The position numbers and the translations under genes were made by a program. A model generated the notes under the pieces. The model saw only the letters and a program-made list of their open reading frames with translations. It searched no databases and was not told the origin of the DNA. A stretch of 64,000 nucleotides of DNA from Sphaerisporangium siamense. Its GTDB lineage: Bacteria; Actinomycetota; Actinomycetes; Streptosporangiales; Streptosporangiaceae. Numbering within the stretch: the first letter of the stretch is position 1; every line of letters begins with the position of its first letter. The stretch covers positions 7,006,001-7,070,000 of the forward strand of contig NZ_JACHND010000001.1 of NCBI RefSeq assembly GCF_014205275.1, in the 5' to 3' direction. Shown piece by piece: positions 1 to 8,106 of this stretch.

Positions 1-2
1 CC

Positions 3-1832
3 CAACGCCCCATCGTCCTCCTAGCCAGACGCCACATCCCCTCCACTCCCCGCGTCCCCGAACCCGGCCTGGCATCGGCGCAGGGTGTCCGTGCCGGGGA
101 CGGTGGAGACGGTTCCGCGTGCGGTGCTGAGCAGCGGAGTGGAGATGTCGCCGCGGCGGTGGGGCCACTCGTCGATGCTTCTGTGGCCCCGCTTATCGAC
201 CCGTCCGTGGTGACGCTCATCGCTCCTTCGGTGGCGCCCTGTGACCGGATGCTCGGGGTCATGCTGCCGTACTCCCCCGTGCACCATCTGCTCCTGCGCG
301 AGTTCCCGCAACCGATCGTTCTGACCAGCGGGAACGTGTCGGATGAGCCGATCGCCTACCTGGACGCCGACGCGCTGTCCCTGCTGGGCGGCCTGGCGGA
401 CGCTTTCCTGCTTCACGACCGCGCCATCCGCACGCGGGCGGACGACTCGGTGGTCCGGGTGGTGCGTGGGCGCGAGGTGCCGGTACGCCGGTCGCGTGGG
501 CACGTTCCCCGGCCCTCCCCGCTCGTACGCGCGGCACGCCGTCCGGTGCTCGCGTGCGGGGCCGAACTGAAGCACACCTTCTGCCTGGCGCGGGGCCGGC
601 ACGCGCTGGTGTCCCAGCACATCGGGGACCTGGAGAACTACGAGACGCTGCGGTCGTTCACCGAGGGGGTGCGCCACTTCGAGCGGCTCTTCGGCATCCG
701 CCCCGAGGTCGTGGCCCACGACCCGCACCCCGAGTACCTCTCGACGAAGTACGCGCTGGAGCGGGGGGATGTCCAGCTTGTCGCCGTGCAGCACCACCAC
801 GCGCACATCGCGTCGTGCCTCACCGACAACGGCGCCGCGGGCCCGGTGATCGGGGTGGCCTTCGACGGCCTCGGATACGGCCTGGACCGCACGCTGTGGG
901 GCGGGGAGTTCCTGGTGGCGGACCTGACCGGGTTCCGGCGCGCCGGGCACCTGGCCACGGTGCCCATGCCGGGCGGCGCGGCGGCGATCCGCCAGCCCTG
1001 GCGCATGGCGGCGGCCTACCTCGCAGACCTCTCCCCGAGCGTTCCGGACAGCGTTCGACAAGGTCCTACCGACGGAGCGGCCCACCTCGCGAGTATCTCC
1101 GGCAGGTTTCCCGATGGCGGACACCGGGACCCCGCCGATGGAGCGGCACAGCTCACCGGTCTCTCCATGAGCTTTCCCGATATCGGACGACGGGGCCACG
1201 CCGAGGGAAACGCCGGGACGGCCGGGCTCGCGGTGCGCGAGCGCAACGCGGCGCGGTGGGACGCGGTGACCGCGCTGGCCGCGCGGGCCGTCAACGCCCC
1301 GCTCACCTCCAGCGCCGGGCGCCTCTTCGACGCGGTCGCCGCGATCGCCATCGGCCGCGACACAGTGAGCTACGAGGGTCAGGCCGCCGTCGAACTGGAA
1401 CGCGCCGCCGCCCCCGGAGAGGCGGGCACATACCCCTGCCGCATCATCGGGGCCGGGCGCGCGGAGGGGCCGGGGGCCGGGCGCGCGGACGGCGGGGAGG
1501 AGATGTTCGTCGCGATGGGGCACGACCTGGTGCGCGCGGTGGTGGACGACCTCGGGGCCGGCGCGGAACCGGGGGTGGTCGCCGCGCGCTTCCACAACGG
1601 GGTGGCCCGTTTGATCGTGGAGGGATGCGTGCGGCTGCGCGAACAGACGGGACTGTGCGTGGTGGCGCTGTCAGGCGGGGTGTTCCAGAACGCGCGCCTG
1701 GTCGCCGGGACGACGGCCGGGCTGGAAGAGCGAGGCTTCACCGTCCTGACCCACAAGAACGTCCCCCCCAACGACGGAGGCATCAGCCTCGGCCAGGCGG
1801 CAGTGGCCGCCGCCCTCAGCCACCCGGGATGA
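3..1832 (+). CDS. hypF: Carbamoyltransferase HypF, C-terminal part (5' end outside window)
   Basis: HypF makes the thiocarboxamide precursor of the cyanide ligands of [NiFe]-hydrogenase, using carbamoyl phosphate and ATP, and passes it to HypE. The frame is open from base 3 and starts with RPIVLL, which matches the end of the YrdC-like domain, so the GTG at 159 is internal and the true start lies left of the window. Visible are the rest of the YrdC-like domain (LTSGNVSDEP, RADDSVVR) and the Kae1-like domain (QHHHAHIASC metal-binding motif, GVAFDGLGYG, LSGGVFQNARL). The N-terminal acylphosphatase and zinc-finger modules must be outside. Two low-complexity insertions are present: an 8-residue repeat x3 (165-236) and a 22-residue repeat of about 2.7 copies (1038-1217). 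The family is certain; whether the repeats leave the enzyme active cannot be judged. Confidence 0.93.
   Translation, partial: QRPIVLLARRHIPSTPRVPEPGLASAQGVRAGDGGDGSACGAEQRSGDVAAAVGPLVDASVAPLIDPSVVTLIAPSVAPCDRMLGVMLPYSPVHHLLLREFPQPIVLTSGNVSDEPIAYLDADALSLLGGLADAFLLHDRAIRTRADDSVVRVVRGREVPVRRSRGHVPRPSPLVRAARRPVLACGAELKHTFCLARGRHALVSQHIGDLENYETLRSFTEGVRHFERLFGIRPEVVAHDPHPEYLSTKYALERGDVQLVAVQHHHAHIASCLTDNGAAGPVIGVAFDGLGYGLDRTLWGGEFLVADLTGFRRAGHLATVPMPGGAAAIRQPWRMAAAYLADLSPSVPDSVRQGPTDGAAHLASISGRFPDGGHRDPADGAAQLTGLSMSFPDIGRRGHAEGNAGTAGLAVRERNAARWDAVTALAARAVNAPLTSSAGRLFDAVAAIAIGRDTVSYEGQAAVELERAAAPGEAGTYPCRIIGAGRAEGPGAGRADGGEEMFVAMGHDLVRAVVDDLGAGAEPGVVAARFHNGVARLIVEGCVRLREQTGLCVVALSGGVFQNARLVAGTTAGLEERGFTVLTHKNVPPNDGGISLGQAAVAAALSHPG
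165..236 (+). repeat. 24-bp in-frame tandem repeat x3 in hypF
   Basis: Three contiguous 24-bp units (165-188, 189-212, 213-236) encode PLVDASVA, PLIDPSVV and TLIAPSVA. They sit between the RPIVLL motif and the PYSPVHHLLL motif of the YrdC-like domain, where HypF normally has a short linker. Confidence 0.85.
1038..1217 (+). repeat. 66-bp in-frame tandem repeat (about 2.7 copies) in hypF
   Basis: Units 1038-1103 and 1104-1169 are each exactly 66 bp and in frame, and a partial third copy runs to about 1217. The encoded 22-residue units share the pattern (S/R)(V/F)PD..R..(P/H)(T/A)(D/E)G.A. They interrupt the Kae1-like domain after the segment that ends WRMAAAYLADL. Confidence 0.8.
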
Positions 1833-2000
1833 GCGGCCGACTGGGCCACCCAGCATGAACGACCACCCTCGGCCACCGCCATGAATGGCCGCCCTTGGCC
1901 ACCCGACATGAGCGGCCGCGCTCGGCCACCCACCGTGAACGGCCACCTGGGTCACCCGGTGGAGGCGGCCCTCGGCCACCTGGCGTGAGTGGCCTCCCGG
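1816..2000. repeat. 27-bp imperfect tandem repeat array, about 7 copies
   Basis: Seven consecutive units follow the pattern GGCCACCC-N3-TGA-N2-GGCCGCC-N3, starting near 1816, 1843, 1870, 1897, 1924, 1951 (shortened to 23 bp) and 1974. The first unit supplies the hypF stop codon. The period is a multiple of three, so the minus strand keeps open frames with 9-residue repeats. I do not regard those as genes because no initiation signal or family match is visible. No function is assigned. Confidence 0.8.
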
Positions 2001-2148
2001 CCGTCAGCGGCGCGGAGGGCCGAGCGGTCCTCCGGGCAGCCCGGGCGAGGCGACCGACGGGTCTCCTGGACGGACCACCCCAGTAGTCGGTTTCCCAGGC
2101 GGACCCCTGGCGGACCCTCCAGTCGGGACGCCCCCGCATGGTCGGCCG
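2001..2148. other. Gene-free spacer after the repeat array
   Basis: GC-rich sequence between the tandem array and the stop codon of the YceI-type gene. I see no coding frame, no clear hairpin with a T-tract and no RNA gene. Confidence 0.5.
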
Positions 2149-2670
2149 CTACCGTTCTCGGTCCGCGATGAGGTGGATGCGGACGTGGACTGTGGGGTGG
2201 AGGCGGAGCATCAGCAAGCGCGGGGGCTGGAGGCCGTAGTCGCGGATGTCGAAGGACTGCTCGCCCTCTATGAGGAGCGTGTGGTCGTCCGGGGCGGAGA
2301 CGGTGATCTCTCCCTCCGCGGGGCGGGTGACGCCGTGGAAGGAGAGCCGGCCGCGGACCAGGTAGCGGCCCGGGTCGGGCAGGGCGGTCACGTCGGTGGC
2401 CTCGCCGACGACGTGCGGGTGGGCGCGGACGTCGACCCGTCGCCGCAGCTCGCCGTCGTACAGGGCGTTGCCCGAGCGCAGGCGCGCCACGGGCAGTTCC
2501 AGGCGCATGCGCGGGGTGGTGGCGAGGTCGAGGAGGCCGCCGGTGAAGGCGCCCTCGATGTAGCCGGTTACGCCGTCGGCCTCACCGTGGATCGGGTGGA
2601 CGCTGCTGCTCGCCTCGATGCCGATCTTCGACCGCGTGGGCGAGAATCGTTCGGTCATCGCCTCACTCAC
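2149..2670 (-). CDS. YceI family protein
   Basis: A 173-residue beta-rich protein of the YceI family, lipocalin-like barrels that bind polyisoprenoid-type lipids. The order of features fits the family: DxxHS-like opening (SKIGIEASSSVHPIHG), a central block where substituted barrels carry SGN/DELRRRVDV, and FHGVTRPAEGEI, equivalent to the LTIHGVTK motif. No signal peptide is visible, unlike E. coli YceI, so a cytoplasmic role is likely. The GTG at 2670 has a GGAAGGA about 10 bases upstream; an in-frame ATG four codons later is the alternative. It stands alone, with the acyltransferase gene behind it on the same strand. The ligand is unknown. Confidence 0.85.
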   Translation of the reverse strand: MSEAMTERFSPTRSKIGIEASSSVHPIHGEADGVTGYIEGAFTGGLLDLATTPRMRLELPVARLRSGNALYDGELRRRVDVRAHPHVVGEATDVTALPDPGRYLVRGRLSFHGVTRPAEGEITVSAPDDHTLLIEGEQSFDIRDYGLQPPRLLMLRLHPTVHVRIHLIADRER

Positions 2671-2779
2671 CTTGTGGGGATCCTTCCTCCAGTATCCCCG
2701 CGCGGCGTCCCCGAACCCCGGGCGGTATCCCTGTCCCGCCGTTCACGCGGACGGCGGGCGGCCGGGGGTGCGGGTGGGG

Positions 2780-3496
2780 TCAGGAGGATTGGGTGGCGCG
2801 GCGGGCGGCGCGGGCAAGTTCTACCTTGGCGCTGGCGGCGTACTTGTCGACGTACTCCTGGCCGGACAGTTCCATGAGCGCGTACATGATCTCGTCGGTG
2901 ACGGCGCGCAGCACCAGGCGGTCCTCCTCCATGCCGTAGTAGCGGGAGAAGTCCAGGGGCTTGCCGTAGCGGACGCCGGGGCGGATGCCGAACTTGGGGA
3001 ACGGCCGGCCGGGGGGCATCATCTCGAAGGTGTCGACCATGGCCCAGGGGATCACCGGGACGCGGGACTCCAGGGCGAGCCGGGCGACGCCGGTCTTGCC
3101 CTTGTAGAGCCGCCCGTCGGGCGAGCGGGTGCCTTCGGGGTAGATGCCGAGCAGTTCGCCCTCGCGCAGGACGCGCAGGCCGGTGCGCAGCGCCGCCTCG
3201 CTGGCCTTGCCGCCGGATCTGTCGATCGGCACGGTGCCGACCCCGGTGAAGAAGAGCCGGGTGAAGAAGCCCTTGATGCCCTTGCCGGTGAAGTACTCGG
3301 CCTTGCCGAGCGAGATGACCTTGCGCGGGAGCGGCAGCGGGCCGAAGAAGTGGTCGGCGAACGACAGGTGGTTGCCGGCGAGGATCGCCGGGCCGTCCTT
3401 CGGGACGTTCTCCTTCCCCTCCGCCCAAGGACGGAACAGGAGATGGAGGAACGGGCCGAGAATGGCCTTGACCACCCAGTAGAACACGCGGGGCAC
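2780..3496 (-). CDS. 1-acyl-sn-glycerol-3-phosphate acyltransferase (PlsC-like)
   Basis: A membrane-associated acyltransferase of 238 residues that should transfer an acyl chain to lysophosphatidate or a related lysolipid in phospholipid (or PIM) synthesis. The catalytic NHLSFAD (HX4D, His43/Asp48), the FTGVGTVPIDRS block and the acceptor-binding YPEGTRS (Glu121) are all present in the usual order and spacing. The GTG at 3496 gives the short hydrophobic N-terminus common in the family. M. tuberculosis has an acyltransferase (Rv2182c) at the corresponding edge of its pimB' region, which suggests a role in envelope lipid synthesis; the acceptor itself is not shown by the sequence. Confidence 0.9.
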   Translation of the reverse strand: MPRVFYWVVKAILGPFLHLLFRPWAEGKENVPKDGPAILAGNHLSFADHFFGPLPLPRKVISLGKAEYFTGKGIKGFFTRLFFTGVGTVPIDRSGGKASEAALRTGLRVLREGELLGIYPEGTRSPDGRLYKGKTGVARLALESRVPVIPWAMVDTFEMMPPGRPFPKFGIRPGVRYGKPLDFSRYYGMEEDRLVLRAVTDEIMYALMELSGQEYVDKYAASAKVELARAARRATQSS

Positions 3497-3716
3497 CTCA
3501 TTCTCTGGCTCGTCTCCGGCTGGTCCGGCGTCGTCGGGCCTTCTTGACGATCACGGCGGTGTGCCGCGACGTGGCGTCATCTTCGCATGCCCGGCGCACC
3601 GGACCTACACTTGCGAGCCCCTCAACCGCGACACCGAGCTTACGGATCTCGCGGCGGAGCCGGGAACGTGCGACGATCAGGCGAGCGTGTCAGGGTGGGG
3701 ACAGGAAGGAAACGTC

Positions 3717-4478
3717 ATGCCGCTCATGCCGGGCGCCGAGCCGTACGAGCACGACGGCGGCCAGATCGGCGTCCTGCTCTGTCATGGTTTCACCGGGACT
3801 CCGCAGGCGCTGCGCCCGTGGGCCGATCATCTGGCGGCAGCGGGCCTGACGGTGTCGCTACCCAGGTTGCCGGGTCACGGCACGACCTGGCAGGAGATGA
3901 ACCGCACCCGCTGGGAGGACTGGTACGCCGAGCTGGAGCGCGCCTTCGAGTCCCTGCGGGGGCGTTGCGCGGAGGTGTTCGTCATGGGCCTGTCGCTCGG
4001 CGGGTGCATGGCGCTGCGGCTGGCCGAGGTCCACGGCCCCCAGGTGCGAGGGCTGGTGATCGTCAACCCGTCCGTCGTGAGCGACGTGCCGCTGCTGAAG
4101 CTGGCGCTGGTGCTGAAGTTCCTGGTGGCGTCGGTGCCGGGGGTGGCGGGCGACATCAAGCGCGAAGGGGTGGCCGAGGTCGGGTACACCCGCACCCCGG
4201 TGAAGGCGGCGGCCACGCTGCCGCGGCTGTGGTCGCTGGTGCAGTCGGAGCTCGGCCGGGTGACCCAGCCCGTGCTCGTCTACCACAGCCCCGAGGACCA
4301 TGTCGTGAAGCCCGCGAGCGTGAAGCTGCTGAGGGAGGTGATGGGTGACAACCTGACCGTGCGCGAATGCGTCGACAGCTACCACGTCGCGACTCTGGAC
4401 AACGATGCCCCCGAGATCTTCGAGGGCAGCCTCGAATTCATCAGGATTCACGCCTCGGTACCCTTGCAACGAGACTGA
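3717..4478 (+). CDS. Alpha/beta hydrolase, Est30-like carboxylesterase
   Basis: A 253-residue carboxylesterase or monoacylglycerol-lipase-like enzyme. HGFTGTP forms the oxyanion hole, GLSLGG carries the nucleophile Ser93, and SPEDHVV and SYHVATLDND supply Asp194 and His223. These positions closely match the triad I recall for Geobacillus Est30 (Ser94, Asp193, His223). The frame is open further upstream to 3561, but the ATG at 3717 has AGGAAGGA seven bases before it and starts right at the family N-terminus. It is divergent from the acyltransferase, and a lipid-ester turnover role is plausible. There is no signal peptide. Confidence 0.9.
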   Translation: MPLMPGAEPYEHDGGQIGVLLCHGFTGTPQALRPWADHLAAAGLTVSLPRLPGHGTTWQEMNRTRWEDWYAELERAFESLRGRCAEVFVMGLSLGGCMALRLAEVHGPQVRGLVIVNPSVVSDVPLLKLALVLKFLVASVPGVAGDIKREGVAEVGYTRTPVKAAATLPRLWSLVQSELGRVTQPVLVYHSPEDHVVKPASVKLLREVMGDNLTVRECVDSYHVATLDNDAPEIFEGSLEFIRIHASVPLQRD

Positions 4479-4612
4479 CCGGCCTTACGGCGAGGCGGCA
4501 CGGCGGCGGACCTCCGCGAGGCCGGGCCGCCGGCGGCGGAGCCGGCCCGGTAACGCGATCAGCACCAGCCATCCAGTCATGATCATGAGCATTGGACGAA
4601 TCGAAGTGACCG

Positions 4613-5071
4613 GTGACGCCGCAGAGCGATGAGGACGAGGTCTGGCGTCAGATCGTCGCCTCCTTCAACCAGACCGCCGAAGCCCCTTCGGCCACCCAGC
4701 CCTGGCCGGACCGCGAGAACGTCCCGGCCGAGGACGCCTCCCAGGCCGTGACGGCCCGGCCTCCCGCCGAGGCCCGCGAGGAGACCGGCGAACAGCGTCC
4801 CCCCACTCCGCCGGAGGACGACGACGATCACTACATCCCGCCTCCGCCTCCGCCGCTGCCGAAGATGGACCCGGGCACGAAGATCGCCTGGCTGGCGCTG
4901 TTCGGCGGCCCCGCCTACCTGCTGCTCGCCGCGCTGCTGACGTGGCCGATGGACGGCTGGATCATCTTCACGGCGATCGCCGCGTTCATCGGCGGCTTCG
5001 TCGCGCTGATCGTGCGCATGGGCGACGGCCCTCCCCCGGACTCGGGCTGGGACGACGGCGCGGTCATCTGA
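4613..5071 (+). CDS. Small membrane protein of unknown function
   Basis: A 152-residue protein starting with GTG at 4613. The first ~90 residues are acidic, proline-rich and probably disordered (DDDDHYIPPPPPPLP), followed by two hydrophobic segments (IAWLALFGGPAYLLLAALLTW and IIFTAIAAFIGGFVALIV, roughly residues 97-118 and 124-142) and a short acidic tail. This is a frequent actinobacterial layout: cytoplasmic disordered head plus a two-helix membrane hairpin. I do not recognise the family. The ribosome site is weak. It faces the propeller gene tail to tail. Confidence 0.7.
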   Translation: MTPQSDEDEVWRQIVASFNQTAEAPSATQPWPDRENVPAEDASQAVTARPPAEAREETGEQRPPTPPEDDDDHYIPPPPPPLPKMDPGTKIAWLALFGGPAYLLLAALLTWPMDGWIIFTAIAAFIGGFVALIVRMGDGPPPDSGWDDGAVI

Positions 5072-5099
5072 CCGTCCCCGTCCCATCCGAGGCCCGTGG

Positions 5100-6302
5100 T
5101 CACCGCTGGGCCGGGGAGGTCGGGGGCCGCGGCGTGCCGTCCGCGGAGCCGCCCTTGGAGGTGTACGGCCGGAAGCGTTCGACGGCGTCGGTGTACCGCT
5201 CGTCGGCGTCGACGACGTGCCCCACGGCGAGGGTGAGGTCGCCGACGTGGGTGACGGCCTGCAGGCGCATGGTGCGCGGCGCGGGCGCGGAGCGTCCCCG
5301 CACGACGCGCCAGGCGGAGCCGGAACTGCGCAGCAGGAACGCCTGGCCCGCGTGCTCGGGGTCGTAGCCGGACGCCCAGAAGCGCCCCTTGCCGTCCCCG
5401 GCGACGCCGTACAGCTCGGCGTGCCGCGCCGGGAGGCCGGCCCGGCTCCACCGTTTGCCGTTCCAGGTGAGCACGAGGGGGGCGACCTTCTCCCCGTCGC
5501 GGTAGACGCCGCCCACGGCGACGGCCTTCTTGGGGCCGTCCACGGCGACGTCGCGCAGGAATCCGCCGTCGATGGACGGGGCGGGAACGGTGTCCCAGGT
5601 GTCGCCGTCGAAGCGCATGATCACCGGCCGGGTGCCGTCGTCGCCGACCGCCCAGCCCTGGTCGCCCTTGCGGGTGAGCGCGACGCCGTACAGGGTGCCG
5701 TTCTCCTCGCCCTCGGTGACCGACCAGCCGGCGGAGTCGGCGGTGGCGATGAGGGGGTGCTTGCCGCGGCTGCCCACGGCTACCGTGCGGCCGGGCACGG
5801 CGGCCACGCCGCCGAGCCAGTCGGTGGAGCCGAACTGGGGCACGCTGACGCGGTCGAAGGCCGAGCCGTCGCCGCGCACGACGTACGGCAGGCCGTCGTG
5901 CCCGTCGCCGACGGCCCAGATCTCGTGCGAGGAGGGGGCGGCGACCGAGCGCAGGTGCCCGGCGCCGGAGGCGTCGTTGCGGATGCCGATCTCGGTCCAC
6001 GCCGAGCCGTCCCAGTGGGTGATGACGCTGCGGTTCTGCCACGCCTCCCAGACGTCCTCCTGGCCGACGGCCCAGATGTCGTTGGGGGACAGCCCGGCGA
6101 CGTCGGACAGGGAGGCGTCGGCCTTCAGGCGCGCGGTGGCCGACTGCTGGAGAAGCGCGGACGGCGACCGGTCGGCGGCCTGGGGCCGGGCCGGGTCGAC
6201 GTGGGCGTGCGCCGCGGATGTGGCGCGCAGGAATCCACCGGTCAGCACGCCGGTCAGCAACACGCACAAGGGCAGGGCACGCCGCGACAGGCGGCGGGAC
6301 AT
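5100..6302 (-). CDS. Secreted beta-propeller-like protein
   Basis: A 400-residue exported protein. The N-terminus (SRRLSRRALPL, then a hydrophobic core ending TSAAHAH) is a Sec signal peptide. The mature part consists of about six repeats containing WAVG/VAVG and WDG..W turns (DIWAVGQED, EIWAVGDGHD, RTVAVGSR, GWAVGDDG, KAVAVGGV, FWASGYD), typical of Kelch- or YCF48-like propeller blades. There is no catalytic motif. ATG at 6302 is preferred over the TTG two codons upstream. Function is unknown; ligand binding at the cell surface is an inference. Confidence 0.75.
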   Translation of the reverse strand: MSRRLSRRALPLCVLLTGVLTGGFLRATSAAHAHVDPARPQAADRSPSALLQQSATARLKADASLSDVAGLSPNDIWAVGQEDVWEAWQNRSVITHWDGSAWTEIGIRNDASGAGHLRSVAAPSSHEIWAVGDGHDGLPYVVRGDGSAFDRVSVPQFGSTDWLGGVAAVPGRTVAVGSRGKHPLIATADSAGWSVTEGEENGTLYGVALTRKGDQGWAVGDDGTRPVIMRFDGDTWDTVPAPSIDGGFLRDVAVDGPKKAVAVGGVYRDGEKVAPLVLTWNGKRWSRAGLPARHAELYGVAGDGKGRFWASGYDPEHAGQAFLLRSSGSAWRVVRGRSAPAPRTMRLQAVTHVGDLTLAVGHVVDADERYTDAVERFRPYTSKGGSADGTPRPPTSPAQR

Positions 6303-6353
6303 GACCAAATGGTACGTGTCCCGTCATCACGTGCGCGTAAGGTACGCCAGTGT

Positions 6354-6367
6354 TGACCGAAAGGTCA
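6354..6367. promoter_or_regulatory. Short perfect inverted repeat TGACC-GAAA-GGTCA
   Basis: Five-base arms with a GAAA tetraloop between the propeller gene and the end of the phosphatase gene. It may be an operator or a weak terminator; it is too short to decide. Confidence 0.35.
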
Positions 6368-6413
6368 CCTGAACTCGTCCTGCCCGTCCCCGTGGCGACG
6401 ACGGCCGGACGCC

Positions 6414-7103
6414 TCAGCGGGTGGCGAGGTCGGCGACGACCGGCAGGTGGTCGCTGGCGGCCCGCAGGTCGGCGACCCGCGCCTCGACGCCGCCGCAGGA
6501 CCGCACCTCCAGCCCCTCCCCGGCCAGGACGGCGTCCAGGCGGTCGCGCGGCTCGCGCGCGGAGAAGGTGAGCCCCTCGCCGCGCGGCGCGAGCGCGTAG
6601 CAGTCGGCCAGGCCGCGGGTCAGGTAGGTCCACACCGGGTCGCCCGGCCGCTCGTTGAGGTCGCCCGCGATGACCACCGGCGCGCCGTACCGCAGGGAGA
6701 TGGGGCGCACGAGCCGCATGATCTCGACGGCGTGGCACAGCCGCGCGGCGGCGTGCAGGTCCAGGTGCACCGAGGCGACGGTGACGCGGGTGCCCGCGTG
6801 CGCGACCACGGCCACGGCGACCGCGCGCCGCTCCAGGCCGGCGAACGGGCGCAGCAGGTGGCTCTCGGCGTGCAGGACCCGGGTGCCGGGGGGGGCGAGC
6901 ACCGCGACGCCCCCGAACCGCCTGCCGGTGACCACGCGCAGGCCCGCGGAGCGGGCCAGCTCGGCGCGCCTGCGCCGCCAGCGCGTCAGGCGCGGGGCCT
7001 CCTGCACGCACAGGACGTCCGGGGCCATCGCCGTGATGACCCGCGCCAGCGCCGCCGTGTCGTCGTACATCGACCGGACGTTGTAGGTGCCGACGCGGAT
7101 CAT
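6414..7103 (-). CDS. Endonuclease/exonuclease/phosphatase family protein
   Basis: A 229-residue DNase I-fold metal-dependent hydrolase. Family motifs appear in order: TYNVRSM (Asn), CVQEAP (metal-binding Glu), SVHLDLH (His/Asp), AGDLNERPGD and SDHLPVVADL (general-base His). No signal peptide or membrane segment is present, so it acts in the cytoplasm or is non-classically exported. Possible substrates range from DNA to phosphoinositides and sphingolipids; nothing in the sequence chooses between them. It lies 22 bases downstream of the glucokinase gene on the same strand and is probably cotranscribed. Confidence 0.85.
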   Translation of the reverse strand: MIRVGTYNVRSMYDDTAALARVITAMAPDVLCVQEAPRLTRWRRRRAELARSAGLRVVTGRRFGGVAVLAPPGTRVLHAESHLLRPFAGLERRAVAVAVVAHAGTRVTVASVHLDLHAAARLCHAVEIMRLVRPISLRYGAPVVIAGDLNERPGDPVWTYLTRGLADCYALAPRGEGLTFSAREPRDRLDAVLAGEGLEVRSCGGVEARVADLRAASDHLPVVADLATR

Positions 7104-7125
7104 GACCTGCTCCGGGCGCGGGTCC

Positions 7126-8070
7126 TCAGGGCTGCCGCGCCAGGTCCGCCGCGCCCACCAGCCCCGCGGACGCCCCGAGCTCCGCCGTGCGCAGGTCGGG
7201 GTGCGGGCGGTGCTCGCGCGCGGTCAGGGCGCTCAGGAACGCGGCGCGCGCCTGGTCCAGCCACAGGTCGGCGGCACGCGAGACGCCGCCGCCGAGGATG
7301 AAGCACCCGGGGTCGAGCACGGCGGCGATGTCGGCCAGGCCCTGGCCGAGCCAGCCGGCCAGGGAGGAGAACGCGGCGAGCGCGGCCTCGTCCCCTTCGC
7401 GGGCGGCGTCGGTGATGTGCTCGCCCTCGATGTCGGACACCGAGCCGCCGGCCAGTTCCAGCATGCGGGCCGCGCGCCCGGGGTCGGCGGCGGCGATCAC
7501 CCGGGCCTCGTGGACCAGGGCGTTGCCGCTGGCGTACTGCTCCCAGCAGCCGAGGTTGCCGCAGCCGCACAGCCGCCCGCCCTGGACGACCTGCATGTGG
7601 CCCATCTCGGCGCCCATGCCCCAGCGCCCGCGGTACAGGGTGCCGCCGAAGACCAGGCCGCCGCCGATGCCGGTGCCGACCGTGACGCACACGACGTGGC
7701 TCTCGCCGCGTCCGGCGCCGAAGCGGTACTCGCCCCAGGCCATGGCGTTGGCGTCGTTCTCGACGACGACCGGCATCCCGACCCGTTCGGCGACCTTCTT
7801 CTGCAACGGCTCCTCACGCCAGGCGAGGTTCGGGGCGAAGCGGACGATCGACCGGGTCTCGTCGACGAACCCGGCCGCGCCGACTCCCACGGCCTCGACG
7901 TCGTGGCGGCCCGCGAGCTCGCCCACGACCTCGGCTATCGTGTCGGCGACCTGGTCGGGGCTCTCGGCGGGCGTGTGCCGCAGCAGGTCCTCCACGATGC
8001 GGCCGTCCTCGTCCACGACCCCGGCGGCGATCTTCGTGCCACCGACGTCGACGCCGATCGTCAGCGCCAT
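7126..8070 (-). CDS. glkA: ROK-family glucokinase
   Basis: ATP-dependent (possibly also polyphosphate-using) glucose phosphorylation, and in Streptomyces the kinase central to carbon catabolite repression. The 314-residue protein opens with IGVDVGGTKI, the phosphate-binding loop, has VENDANAMAWGE with the catalytic Asp, and the zinc motif CGCGNLGCWEQYASG at about residue 165-180 that defines ROK kinases. Spacing of 36 bases from the DUF5304-like gene suggests one operon. From memory, Streptomyces coelicolor also pairs glkA (SCO2126) with an upstream gene (SCO2127) reported to affect glucokinase activity; the same neighbourhood is seen here. Confidence 0.92.
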   Translation of the reverse strand: MALTIGVDVGGTKIAAGVVDEDGRIVEDLLRHTPAESPDQVADTIAEVVGELAGRHDVEAVGVGAAGFVDETRSIVRFAPNLAWREEPLQKKVAERVGMPVVVENDANAMAWGEYRFGAGRGESHVVCVTVGTGIGGGLVFGGTLYRGRWGMGAEMGHMQVVQGGRLCGCGNLGCWEQYASGNALVHEARVIAAADPGRAARMLELAGGSVSDIEGEHITDAAREGDEAALAAFSSLAGWLGQGLADIAAVLDPGCFILGGGVSRAADLWLDQARAAFLSALTAREHRPHPDLRTAELGASAGLVGAADLARQP

Positions 8071-8106
8071 GTCTCATCCCTTCCCCCGGGGCGTGCCACC
8101 GGGCCC

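Noticed and set aside
21-1595. 524-codon minus-strand frame opposite hypF
   Set aside because: It is the antisense shadow of a GC-rich gene; composition is Arg/His/Gly-rich with no domain, while the plus strand is clearly HypF.
1671-2139. Minus-strand frames across the 27-bp array with 9-residue repeats
   Set aside because: Open only because the repeat period is divisible by three; no ribosome site, no family, so listed as repeat DNA.
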